64,000 bases of DNA from Trichostrongylus colubriformis (lineage: Eukaryota > Nematoda > Chromadorea > Rhabditida > Trichostrongylidae), in contig OZ022261.1 of the NCBI GenBank assembly GCA_963978905.1, positions 3,287,992-3,351,991 on the forward strand, read 5' to 3'. The stretch's first letter is position 1. Each line of letters begins with the position of its first letter. Made by a program: the position numbers and the translations under genes. The notes beneath the pieces were generated by a model, which searched no databases, was not told the DNA's origin, and was given only the letters and a program-made list of their open reading frames with translations. Positions 53,336 through 63,920 of the stretch are shown piece after piece.

Positions 53336-55495
53336 CTAAATAATAAAACTAATTAAAAAAATCAAATAAAACCTAAAACAAAAAACATTTATGACCACAA
53401 CGACGTCAGCAAGTGTTCATGGAGCTCACCGCGAGCTACCATGTATATGAGATTTAAGATAATGCGTGAGTGGACAACCATGCCCTGTCCTTTATCCACT
53501 TTTTATACCCATTTCTTCCTCATTATATTAGGTTGGTCCAACATACGCTTCGAGTATAGAAGAATCTTTCTTTTCTGCTGAGATAGCCCAGCATAGGAGA
53601 CTTGTGCGTAAAGAACAGAGGACAAGCATGCCACGTTTTTAGCCACAGAAAAGCGACGTATAAGAGATTCGCGCTGTTGTAATATAGACAGACACTACTG
53701 TTTGAAGAATTGTGCTGCCTATCTTTGATCTTCTCTACTAGAATGGAATAACTTGAATTTTGAAAATGCGGAGAGGGTAAACCCGTCGCGATGTTCTTCC
53801 TGCACAGCAGCGCGATCTGACCGCAGACGTGGGCGTTCTTGCAAGTAAAGGTGGGGGACTCGAATCTACGGTTTACTGTGATTCGAGGTAAACGACAAGG
53901 CTACTGATTTCCTTCTTTTCAGACACTTGAACGAGGGATTGACACTTGTCAGACACCAAATCTCGTTGCCGAATCTTGAAGTGAACCTGCAAAAACCTAA
54001 CTCAGTTTGACTATGGTCATTTTCACCCTTATGGCTAGAAGATTTTATTGCACAAATTTTTCACATCCAAAGCGAGGCTACAACAGAGACGCCGGCTGCT
54101 ACACTACGGAAGATGGTGCGTGGCTAGAGCGCCCACATCGAGAAAATAATACCTTCAACCACCTCTGACGCTCGCCTACAAATCTTTGAGCTGCCAAAAA
54201 AGAAAAGAACCGATTAAATGATTCTACGATTATTAGTTTCCCACGGGCACATACCTTTTTCCACACTCACGCCTACAGTTTCGAGAAGTAAGTTTGAAAA
54301 AGGGAATGAGCTGACGAGGGCAGTGACCTGATACAGAAATATCAAAAATTCTGACCCTCAGAGTAAGATGCATGGGTGTGTACCCTTATGTCAAGATTTC
54401 ACCGCGACGTGTCGCAAGCGAACCGATACGGACGAGCTAAAGGCGCTGTGTTATTGGGTCTCAAACGATTACAAGTGAACTAAGTTTAGCGCCCTTAGCA
54501 TTACCGCGTGATCGCTCTGAGACCCAACTCCAACGCCGTGCATAGCTCGCACACACTGCGTCGCACACCGCTCGTCGTCGTGCGGAATCCTGACATAAGG
54601 ATGCACCTGCACACCCAAGAAGCACTAGTCCAATTGATGAAGAGAGGCTGTGCGTACCAGCATTCAATATATTTTAACTGGTTGCTTGAATGTTGAAATT
54701 AAAAATTTGACGGATAGTAGTATTTGTGTTGGGAATTCTTAAACACCCAAATAGGTGGGTACGGAACAGTGTGAGTTTCAAATCATCATTTCTGTAGAAT
54801 ATTTTCTGGGTCTTTCGGAATGAATTTTGAAGTCTCACACTGTTTCATGGACATTTCCAACTTCAAAATCGTCAGCATCAATATTGGGCATCAATATAAG
54901 AAAACGAAATTCCACAGGGGGTGAGCATGTCAAAACACGATAATTTAGATGAGGTTTCTTCAGCGCAACAACGTTCATGACTGAATGGCAAGTTCGTACA
55001 TTCTGCAAAATTTCACAAGACTTAAGATCCACAAAATTCCGCATACTTCGGAAGATTTTACAGAATTTTCACTTGTAGAAAACAATTAGGGGAACCACAA
55101 TCAGACATTAAGAAGCCCTTGCTGAAAATAAACACAAGAGTGATCCTACAGCGAGATGATCCACATAAACTGTCCTAACCGTCACACTTCTTTCGTCACC
55201 TGTATATTTGATGCTACTGTCTTTCACAATAATGTTTTCACTTTGATGAAATTGTCAATGCATTTAGTTTGGCCCAATAACCCTGTAATTATTCTGACAT
55301 CCAGTGCAAAGCAATTGCGGACAAGAGAAAATGAGGCTGCAGATTTCAACGAACGCCATTGGATCAGGGCCATATCGTGTGCTACTGGGTTGAAAAGTCG
55401 CATAAAGGGGTATACAACGGGCTACATTTGTGCAACAGATGACGGCTGTGATTTGAACCGCGATTATCTTGAAAGATCGCTATAGAGAAGATATA

Positions 55496-56242
55496 CAGGG
55501 GGTGCCAAAAAAAAAAAGTAATTTTGCCCACGGCTCACATCTGCCAATTTTACAAAACGTAGGGAAACGAAAGAGATAAAGGTATTGGGGCAAAACATTC
55601 CCGAAATGTTCCTCTGAAAGTAGGAACAAGCTGTGGCTCCTCACGTTCATGTTCATAAAAATATGGAGGTTTCATTCGGCGCAGTCGGGCTTCGGAGTAC
55701 CTACATTTAAAAATTCGCTAAAAACAGTGGAGCCAAGCTCCGTGGTAGGTCTTTTGTGGGAAGCTTCCTGAGGGTTGGCCCTTTGGTTCTTGGAAGTCAC
55801 AGAGCCCCTGCTGCTTGGACAATGCTGCTATGATCCAAAGTATCATTTTCATGCCTCAAATCCGCCTCCGGAGGGGTTTCAGTGGTAGGGGAACGTTTTG
55901 GCTCTTGGAAACGAAGGGCGCTGGGAACCCGGGAAAAACGCAGTGTTAAAGTACACCATCCGGTATGAATCCCCTTAGGTACCCAGATTGAACGGACGTC
56001 AGCAAAGTTGTGAAAGAGGGCGAAGAAAATTCGGATTTTGCCCAGTTGAGGTGATACATCTTGTTCAGTCTTTCCTTGCTCCCGTTCCTGCTCGTGCAGG
56101 AGGCTGCCACGGAGTATAGTGGTAGAGTTAGGTCTGCTCTTGATTCTGGGGATGAGAATACCTCAATAGAATTTACTGTAGTTTGGCTAAATGGGGTCGA
56201 AAGTGGAGGAGACAAAATTACTTTTTTTTTTGGCACCCCCTG
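55496..56242 (-). mobile_element. Non-autonomous mariner-like element, copy 2
   Basis: Same CAGGGGGTGCCAAAAAAAAA ends and TA flanks as 4246-4988, in opposite orientation, with a nearly identical interior (747 against 743 bp). Most length difference is in A-runs and small indels. The 89-codon frame of the first copy is also open here (56251-55946). Confidence 0.88.
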
Positions 56243-56465
56243 TACAGTCAAATGCGTGCGTTATCGAAAGAAATCGCAAAACGTGAAGCAGCACATGATG
56301 AATCTTTCCGGAATAAAGATAGCCAAGAAGAGTCGAAAGAATCGAAGTACATCTCAGCAAAACCAAATGTCAGCAGCCAAACCCGATGACGAGACCGAGG
56401 ATATAGCTACAGCCACACCACTATGACAAAAAATGAAGAGATGGTACTAGCTCCGTAGTCCACCC

Positions 56466-58280
56466 TACCATCCTACTATATATAATCCGCTAAGTATGTC
56501 TGTCTGTCCGTGTGTGTGTGTGTGTGTCTGTCTGTCTGTCACGAAATTCATATCTCGCGTCGCAGCAAAGCTGGGACGCTGAATTTTACAAGTGATGTAG
56601 GGGGTGCCAAGGGAACCCCAGCGGTGGTGGACCGAAAGTGATAGCAGCTGATAAGGGCTGATAAGGAGCCCCGAAAGAAAATGTTGCCAAATCCGTTTCG
56701 CCTTTCGGGACGATCCCAGAGCGCCCATATTTATAGGTGTTTTAAGGGTTGGGACGGGGACATTAATGGTGGGTGGTGCAGCATGATAACGGTTGATAAG
56801 ATTCGATAAGGAGCGTAAAAAGGCCAAAGTCGTTGAATCCGTTTCGCCTTTCGGGTTGATTCTAGAGTCTCGACACTCAAAGGTGTTTTGAGGGGTGGGA
56901 CGGGGACATTAATGGTGGGTGAGCCGCATTGATAACGGTTGATAAGATTCGATAAGGAGCGTAGAAAGGCTGGAGTCGTCGAATCCGTTTCGCTTTTTGC
57001 ATTGGTCCCGTAGCGTTCATAGTCACAGGTGTTCTGCAGGGTAGGACGGGGACATTGATGGTGGGTGATCCAGCTTGATAATGGTCGATAAGATTCGATA
57101 AGACGCGTAAAAAGGCTAGAGTCGTCGAATCCGTTTCACTTTTCGCATTGGTCCCGTAGCGTTCATAGTCACAGGTGTTCTGCAGGGTGGGAAGGGGACA
57201 TTGATGGTGGGTGACCCGCATTGATAATGGTTGATAAGATTCGATAAGGAGCATGAGAAGGCGAATGTCGTCAGATTCGTTTCGCCTTTCGCGCTGATCC
57301 AAGAGCGCTGACACTCATGAGCGTTAAGCAGGGTGGGCCAGGGACATTGATGGTGGGTGATCCAAATTGATAATGGTTGATAGGTTTCGATCAGGAGCGT
57401 GAGAAGGAAAATGTCACCTACGCTTTTGCGGCTAACAGTGGAAAGTTAACATTCGCAGGTATCGTAGGGTACAGGGACTTCAATGGTACTGTTGGGTACA
57501 GGGGACTCAGTGATAACGGCTTACGGTGGCTGATAAGAACCGTTAGGAATAGGATGGGATGAAATCCATTACACCGCTTGATACTACTATACGACCGCTT
57601 TAGCAAAAGCGTTTGATGCTCAGTGTCATTGGGTGAACATATTTTGTTTATGTTCTGATATCGACCGCTGAATTGCCTAGCGTGCGAAAAAATGATGCAT
57701 TTCTTTTGATACTACGATCTACATTTATAATTATGATACACCTATATTTGTGATAGCAAAGCAAGCGTTTCATTCGGAATCATTGTCTAATGCGGTACTG
57801 GCAGCAACACTGTGTATCGACCGCTAGACTATGCGAAATTCCAAACAGTGAAGCATGTTCACGAAAACAGTAAACATCGGTAATCAGGATATGGATCTAC
57901 CATCAGTGTGTAGGAATTAGATGCTCAACAAGTGAACAGATTGCTACCAGTCGATGCAATCGAATACAAAACTATCGATGTCTAAACTGTCCAAAATCCC
58001 AATGATGACCTAAACCAGTTGACTGGCGCACACTACTGTGCGCGATTCATGTCGATGACGTGCGAAATGGGTTCCATGAAAAGCGACTGAAGTATAATAA
58101 CATCGAAATGCTTTTTTATCACGCCATCTTCTCTGTTTTTTTTTCAATTCAGTAGCTCAGCGGAAAACAGAGGAAAGAAATTTCCACTCAATTCCATACA
58201 CAACTGTGGTCGCGCCGATCAAACCCATTTTGCACAACATCACCATGAATCGCGCGCAGTAGTGTGCGCCAGCCAACTGG
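56466..58280 (-). mobile_element. Composite DINE-like element, copy D (long 146 bp array)
   Basis: Read on the minus strand it starts CCAGTTGGCTGGCGCACACT at 58280 and ends with a GACAGACAGACAG/CACACGG microsatellite and TATATA near 56466. The array part (about 56560-57430) has equivalent points at 56761, 56907, 57053, 57199 and 57345, exactly 146 bp apart. The 146 bp to microsatellite junction is the same as in copy A. A second CCAGTTGACTGGCGC end at 58015 is inverted to the first, so the outer 266 bp form a foldback. Confidence 0.72.
58015..58280. repeat. 266 bp inverted-repeat module with CCAGTTGGCTGGCGC ends
   Basis: About 37 bases at each end are near-perfect inverses (CCAGTTGACTGGCGCACACT..., ending CGCGATTCATG), and similarity continues some 50 bases inward. 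This may be an independent MITE whose end was co-opted by the composite family, or the reverse. Confidence 0.7.
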
Positions 58281-58725
58281 TTTTCAGATAAATTACAAGA
58301 AGAAGGCATAATGATACGTTCATCATAGGGAGGAGAGGTGCCAAGGAATGACAGTATGCCAACGAAATATCCAAATCACATTTCATTCGAGTCACGTTGC
58401 TTGTGCTCCAAGAATGAGTGTGCCGAAATATTCAGCAATCGGTAGGAACACTATGATTCGGTAAATGGGACATGAAGGTATCAAAGTTCGGAAAAGGAAC
58501 AAAAATTGACACAAGAGAGCTTAAACAACGGATATCATTCCTGTTCAATGGTGTCACGTGATTAGTGCTATTGTGACATGGGACAAATCACATACACGGT
58601 GATCCATAACTCGCGTAACAAATTGTGCGCTACACACTGTTTCTTTCAAACTATTCAGAATTTTCAGTGGCCTGGCATATCGGAGCTGCTACAATGCCTT
58701 TGAAATGACCGCCAATTTTCATTGC

Positions 58726-59469
58726 TCATTGTTCGTCTGGCGGTTCAGGACCCAGCAAAATCGCTGAATCTCTGAACGAGCCGGGCCGGAATTTCTGCAA
58801 TGAATATCCCTCATTGCCGAATTGATCAGCTTCCGACTTATTCTGCACTGAACGGGAGAAAAATAAGATATCTGGAAGCATCAGAGACATCATACAGTAA
58901 AGAACTATACCACAAGGTGCCATGTGGCCCGCAGCATCAAATGTATGCCACTGACCGTGTCGAATGAAAATCTAAGTGAAGTGAAGCGTTCAGCAATGTC
59001 TCACGTGTAAATGGCAATTACAACTTTCAGAAATCAATGGCATTCAGCATACATATCTTACTTTGAAAGATGCGCAGAGAAAAACCGCGAAATTCTCGAG
59101 CAGGAGACGATGGATGAAATCATCGCTCAAAAACTATGAGATCAGAGGTGGGCGGATCAAGTTTTCTTTCCACGAGCGCCTACTGATGATTTCTACGTTT
59201 CGTCAATCTTCACGTGAACGACAACATGGTAGCAAACTACAGATCCAATATAACTTGACATGTTTTCTCTACATATTGATCTTTTCTCAGAAACTTATCA
59301 CGAGGAAGAATCCGTGGTAAGACTGCTTACGACATTTCTTTATGGAGGGAACGCTAGAATAACGCATCCTAAATGCAGCAATAGAAGGCTAACGTTATTT
59401 CAGAACGAGCCTTACCATGGTCATAAATCCTTCCGGGTAATAGCGACTATCTTGAAGCTCCAATATGGC
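58726..59469 (-). CDS. C-terminal exons of an unidentified protein gene
   Basis: Four exons join in phase: 59469-59416 (AILELQDSRYYPEGFMTM), 59133-59062 (FLSDDFIHRLLLENFAVFLC, ASFK), 58971-58911 (IFIRHGQWHTFDAAGHMAPC) and 58847-58726 (QNKSEADQFGNEGYSLQKF, PGSFRDSAILLGPEPPDEQ, TGA). The last acceptor has a strong pyrimidine tract (TTTTTCTCCCGTTCAG); donors are GTAAGG, GTAAGA and GTATAG. I do not recognise the family. Upstream exons should lie at higher coordinates, possibly at 62516-63396. A competing plus-strand frame (59028-59132) overlaps the second exon, which lowers certainty. Confidence 0.5.
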
Positions 59470-59519
59470 CTTTGAAAGAGCTTATCAACGTACAACATTC
59501 TCACAACATATCAAGTCGG

Positions 59520-59850
59520 TCAAAAAAAAAACACGTTATCCTACACCGTGAAAGGTAAATCTGGCAGACTGTGGAATATGTCGCGCCCCTCTGCGTCACT
59601 AGCCGGGGTAGACTGCAGACGGGCGGAGAGGCTAAATTAGGCGGCCAAAAACGTTGCCCGCCTTCGCCTGCAACCCGCCCAGCTGCAGAATGACACGCCG
59701 TGCTGCGAGGTAGCGATAAGACCCCAAGCAGCCCTTTTCCAATGCGTAAACCACCTTCTCTCTCGCGCCTCTCTGTGTCACTAGCCGGAGTTTCGCCACA
59801 TATCATCTCCTCTGAAGTGAAACCTTTGTTTCCAAAGAACATGTATGCAC
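59520..59850 (+). repeat. Dispersed repeat family R, copy 3
   Basis: GTAAATCTGGCAGACTGTGG, TGCGTCACTAGCCGGGGTAG and CATATCATCTCCTCTGAAGT align with copy 1. GCGTCACTAGCCG is duplicated within this copy (59590 and 59777). Confidence 0.75.
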
Positions 59851-60830
59851 AGTTCTCGGTATTCCATTACCACTCCCGTCTTTAACTCATCGATCAATGG
59901 GAGGTAGGCGTCATAGCAAGGAATGATCGGGCCTCTCCCGCTTATAAAAGGAAGGCATATTTCCAGCCAACTGTGGTCAATTTTCATGGAAGCGTTGCAT
60001 TGAAAGGTACTGAACTGCTTCGGAGAGTTTCTGGTGTACAACGCCCACGCTAGACAATCAAAGAACGACCAGAACATCTTCCTAGGATTCTGCCCAACGA
60101 GTGGCGTGGGCACTGTTCTATCAGGATAGCCCATTCTTGTATCCATTTGAAAATCCGTTTACCATTACTGTATGGTTGCACCTGCACCAAAAAAGGGAAA
60201 ATATACGCCAATATCGTCTCCTGACAAGGACCACAACCAGAATCATAAATCTTGCTGCTCTCCAACAAACAATGAACGGTAAGTTGCGGGCATTCCTGAC
60301 AAAAGTTGCCTTTTCAGTGTCCGCATAACTAATCGCGCTGACCCTTTATGCTCATTCAAACGAAGAATGAGCGCTTTTTAGTGGGCAAAACAGAATTTTC
60401 CAACTGATAAAAACAAGAATCGACCTTCCAATTGCTAGCCGGGCAAACAAGTATAACAAATTTGTGACAGTTTGCAACATGAACATCTTTCCATGGCGGG
60501 GAGCCTGACGAGACAAAATGATGAAAGATTCGCTACCTATAACTTTGTTCTCGAAAATTGCAAATATCGTGGTATTGAAAGCAAATACCATACTTCAACA
60601 TAGCAAGAGATATAAGGGTTTCTGGGGCTAGGGAAATTACCCTAGCAGTTCGACATTCTGCGACAGCGCCTTGTTACCGTTATTATGCCCCACGCAAGGA
60701 ATGCATCCCCACCTGCATGTGGTTCACCTTTGCGTCACTGTCGCTCGCCTCTCCCAATTCCACCCTCTTTCCTAACTATTTTGACTGGTTCTCACAGCGA
60801 GCGTTTTTACACATTTAAGCAATTACAGAA
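59851..60830. other. No supported gene
   Basis: Minus-strand frames at 60050-60268 and 60352-60591 have hydrophobic stretches but no recognised family or splice chain. They might belong to the minus-strand gene ending at 58726. Confidence 0.5.
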
Positions 60831-61980
60831 TGAAAGACAGCAAGGATGACTCAAATTTAAGTGTTCTAGGTGAGTTTTTCTACCTTTTTCTGAAAGTGGT
60901 AACACAGTACCACAGCGGGTTATATTGATGAGCTAGTAATCTTTAGGCTAGTGATCTCCAGAGGAAGAAAGGAACTTGGTAACCGGGATACGGAAAAATG
61001 GAATCAGAGATGGGAAGATGTATGATAGGGGATCCAGGACATGGAACAGAGAGTATGCAGCATCGGCGAGCGCTATTGGCTGAACTAAGTAAACAAAGTT
61101 CAAATCGTTTTCCTCAAATATGGATCTTACAGGAAAGGACAATATAGTGACGGATACAAACAGGAGCAATAAGCCCAGAAAGATGGAAACACAACCCATG
61201 CCATCATAGAAGAGTAGAAAAAAGACTAAAATTGAGAGCTGCTGGTTGATTTGCAGAATCAAAAGATCACGAAAAGCCGTTCAGAAGTAATACCTAAGGT
61301 AAAAAGTATAGGTATGGAGAAGGTCTGCACTTACGTATGGATTACATTGAGCATGATAAGAGAGCCAAACAGGACTCACAGCAGCTGACTACGCCAGACG
61401 CAATTCTAGAAAGTATGACAGAAAAAAAGTCTACACTTTTACCTCAGGACCATCTCAAAAGCACTTGTTGTAGTACTGGCAAGTCTCACTTCGACGATGG
61501 TGAAAAAAAATATGTGTTCAAAAACGGAGAGGCTTCCGCATTATTAAGTTATTCTTTTCGAGTTTAGTGCTGGTGCAATGGTTCTGGAAGGGAAATGGAT
61601 ACAGTGCTACAGAAACTCACAGGGATGGATATTTTTTGTTCACTGACGAAATCATTATTTGTGCAGTCACGAAGCTGGGCTTAGAGCTGCTGCGAAATAA
61701 AATGCACAAGCTGCGGTTCCTATAGCATACCCCGCGCAAAGGCGGGGGAAGAGGAGGGTTCATAGGCTCGAGGAAGATACAGGCCATTTCGGAGCGCTTG
61801 ATAGGGCGTGACTCTGTATCTACGTTCGCGTCAGCGACTGTACGCCAACAGGCGTATGAGCTGATGCAGTGGACGAAACTAGTGATAAGCACAAGTCTGG
61901 TTTTTTCAGGCGATTGAGGAACCCATGAAGAAGTTCAAGGGCACAATGAAGTTCATTACGGATCAAAAGAAGCTAAAGTA
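60831..61980 (+). CDS. Possible small plus-strand gene with a PH-like segment
   Basis: Pieces with exon-like features: ATG at 60831 after TTACAG, reading MKDSKDDSNLSVL to a GTGAGT donor; 61370-61566 reading DSQQLTTPDAILESM, GKSHFDDGEKKYVF; 61574-61724 after TTCGAGTTTAG, reading RDGYFLFTDEIIICAVTK, where YFLFTDxIIIC resembles the PH-domain strand of Rho-GEF proteins; and 61913-61980 after GTTTTTTCAG, reading AIEEPMKKFKGTMKFITDQK to a TAG. Donors for the middle pieces are weak or unclear, and a frame of the opposite strand is also open, so the gene model is tentative. Confidence 0.3.
61730..61860. repeat. GC-rich repeat block shared with 49170-49260
   Basis: GGAGCGCTTGATAGGGCGTG near 61791 corresponds to GCAGCGCTTGGTAGGGCGTG near 49176. 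Element type unknown. Confidence 0.5.
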
Positions 61981-62515
61981 GTATATGATGCGACAGCGAT
62001 GTTTCGGGACGCTCGAGGCAACAGAGTCAATTTGCTCATTCGTTAATTGAAAGAATTTATCGACAAAAGATATCCTCTTAGCAACCATGCAAATGGATGA
62101 TACATGTCTCAGAGGTTCATTGTAAAAACTGCCTTTTTGAGTAAATCCCATCTAAGACATTGGTACGTTATTTTTCATCATGTGCGACTCTGTTTGAAGG
62201 TAAAAACAAGTCAAATTTATCCTTTGGTTGACTACGATTCCCTTCCCAACACCCAAATGCTCTCCTTAAAAATAACTTAAACGGGAGTATCATTAAAAGT
62301 ACGGTTTCCTCTGCAGCTTATACTCAGTATATCAATGATTACCAGCCGACGTTTTAAAAGCAATCAAATTTTACACGTTAGTCCAAACGGTGCCTTCCTC
62401 TCTCAGTGCAAGCCACGAAAAAAAAAACTAATCTTTGAATTGACAATAAAAAGAAAAACCATTATCAAGTAAACGGAAACGGAAATTCCAATCTGTCGTA
62501 CCTCTGATATGATAA

Positions 62516-62833
62516 CTATCTCTTATCACCATTGAAGTTTGTCAATACATCCCATTGCGTGAACTTTTTGTAGAACCGGTTTGTGATCTTCTCAAAGAAC
62601 TGCTGCTGAACAAAGAAAGCTTCAAACCGGTATAGCAGACATTTCAAGGGATGTTCGATATGATCAATATGTTCGAAGAAATCATTCAACGCGACTTTGA
62701 CGGAAAATATCGATAGTTGGTGAGTGGAGAACGTATCAGGAAAGGGAATTACAGCCGAACCTTCCACAAAAACAGAGGCACGAAATGAAAATGGAAAAAA
62801 CAGAAGCTTTATCTTTCTGCACATTCCTGACAC
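62516..62833 (-). other. Minus-strand coding-like block
   Basis: A 105-codon frame ending at TAG includes SFRASVFVEGSAVIPFPDTF, STHQLSIFSVKVALNDFF and YRFEAFFVQQQFFEKITN. Composition is protein-like, and a TGCAG acceptor stands near 62812. It may be a downstream exon of the C2-like block at 63103-63396 and, in turn, of the gene ending at 58726. No firm family. Confidence 0.35.
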
Positions 62834-63102
62834 GTTTCCGGCAGATGCCTTTATTAAAATTAACTGCAGTCAAGCAACACAGTGAATCACAGAAGAGCAA
62901 TAAAAACAACAACTACTAATAGCTGGTCCATTAATGAATACAGTTCTTGAGCAAAGATGAAGAGAAAAATTAATCGCTTAAACAGATTTGGCGAGGAACA
63001 GAACAGGCAATCAGTTTCTACCATGAGCAAAAACTTACCACCTCGTTTTGATCCTTTCAAGCGCACAAGATATCTTGATAGCGGGACGCACACGATACTA
63101 CT

Positions 63103-63396
63103 TCAGAGAATGCTTATAAAACATTTACTCAGTGGAGCTGTCTTCCACATTAAACAGGCTGTGATGAAAATATTGAGCAAATAGAAAACGGATCCAGTTA
63201 CAAGATTAGTCTTTGAACCACCATCGACCGGCAAAAAAAGATATAACACAAAATAATCGTCGACGACATCACCTTGAAATACTTTCAAATGGATAATATA
63301 GACATGATGCTCAGTAAAACGTGTGTCATATCTAACATTTACAGTAAAATATCCGATAGTTTCCGTACACGTTGGACGTGGAAGGGGTGAAGGCAC
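63103..63396 (-). other. Minus-strand coding-like block with C2-domain-like pattern
   Basis: After a possible acceptor GCGTAG near 63399, the frame reads IGYFTVNVRYDTRFTEHHV, YIIHLKVFQGDVVDDYFV and LYLFLPVDGGSKTNL to a GTAACT donor. The pattern G-x-F-x-V-x-V-x-Y-D...V-x-I-I...D-x-Y-x-x-L-Y-L-x-L-P resembles the first half of a synaptotagmin-type C2 domain. Whether it splices to 62833 in phase is not clear. Confidence 0.4.
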
Positions 63397-63719
63397 GGGC
63401 TACGCAAAAATCAGCCGCCGAGTGCGCGAGCGTACGTCACTGGAGCGCGCCAGGCGCTCTATGGCCATTGACAGGCCCTCCCATGCAAAGTCACAGCATT
63501 TCAGAATCCTGCGGTGACAGGATCCCGGGTGACGGTTAGGACACACGGTCAGTAGGGCCACTAGGTCACGCAATGACCATGCACATCCTTTAAATAATCA
63601 TACACATCTTTATATCATAATCATTATTTATCAACACAGTAACAGAGTGCAAGGAGTTTAGGGGTTACATCAACAAATTGCCTGAATAATTTATGTTACA
63701 GGACAAAGGCCACAGGCTG

Positions 63720-63920
63720 TAACAGGCTGAGGCCTAGATTCGTGTGTCCCAACCTACACCGTGCGAAAGTACGACACCGCAGCATCGCAGAACCGCAAGG
63801 TTGTCTGACATGTCAGACTACGCGAATTTGTGATTCGCGATTTGCTGTATCGCATTTTCGCACGCGATTCCGCGACTTCGCATGCGAAGTCGCAACATCG
63901 CAAAATTGTAAAGCCTGATG
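63720..63920. repeat. TCGC-word palindromic element
   Basis: Dense in permutations of TCGCGATTC and GCATCGCAGAAC, with a perfect 22 bp palindrome, GCGACTTCGCATGCGAAGTC-GC, at 63872-63893. The right end (inverse TTAAGGCAGACATCAGGC) resembles the terminal style of the TAA-flanked elements. Confidence 0.6.

Larger units (their letters stand above)
53336..58725. other. Region upstream of tbc-11
   Basis: 53340-55490 contains no supported gene; a mariner-like TTAGGTTGGTCC stands at about 53529, and a small inverted repeat (ACAGTGTGAGTTTCAAA) at 54757-54845. The second mariner-like copy and composite element D fill 55496-58280. A tbc-11 promoter is expected close to 53340 but none was recognised. 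Confidence 0.55.

Noticed and set aside
54835..55044. 69-codon minus-strand frame starting MRNFVDLKSCEIL
   Set aside because: Composition is plausible, but there is no domain, no splice chain and no conserved neighbour.
59028..59132. Plus-strand exon-like frame NQWHSAYISYFERCAEKNRE ending in TGA
   Set aside because: Has a CTTTCAG acceptor and coil-like composition, but no plus-strand partner exon in phase was found; the minus-strand reading joins in phase with three other exons.
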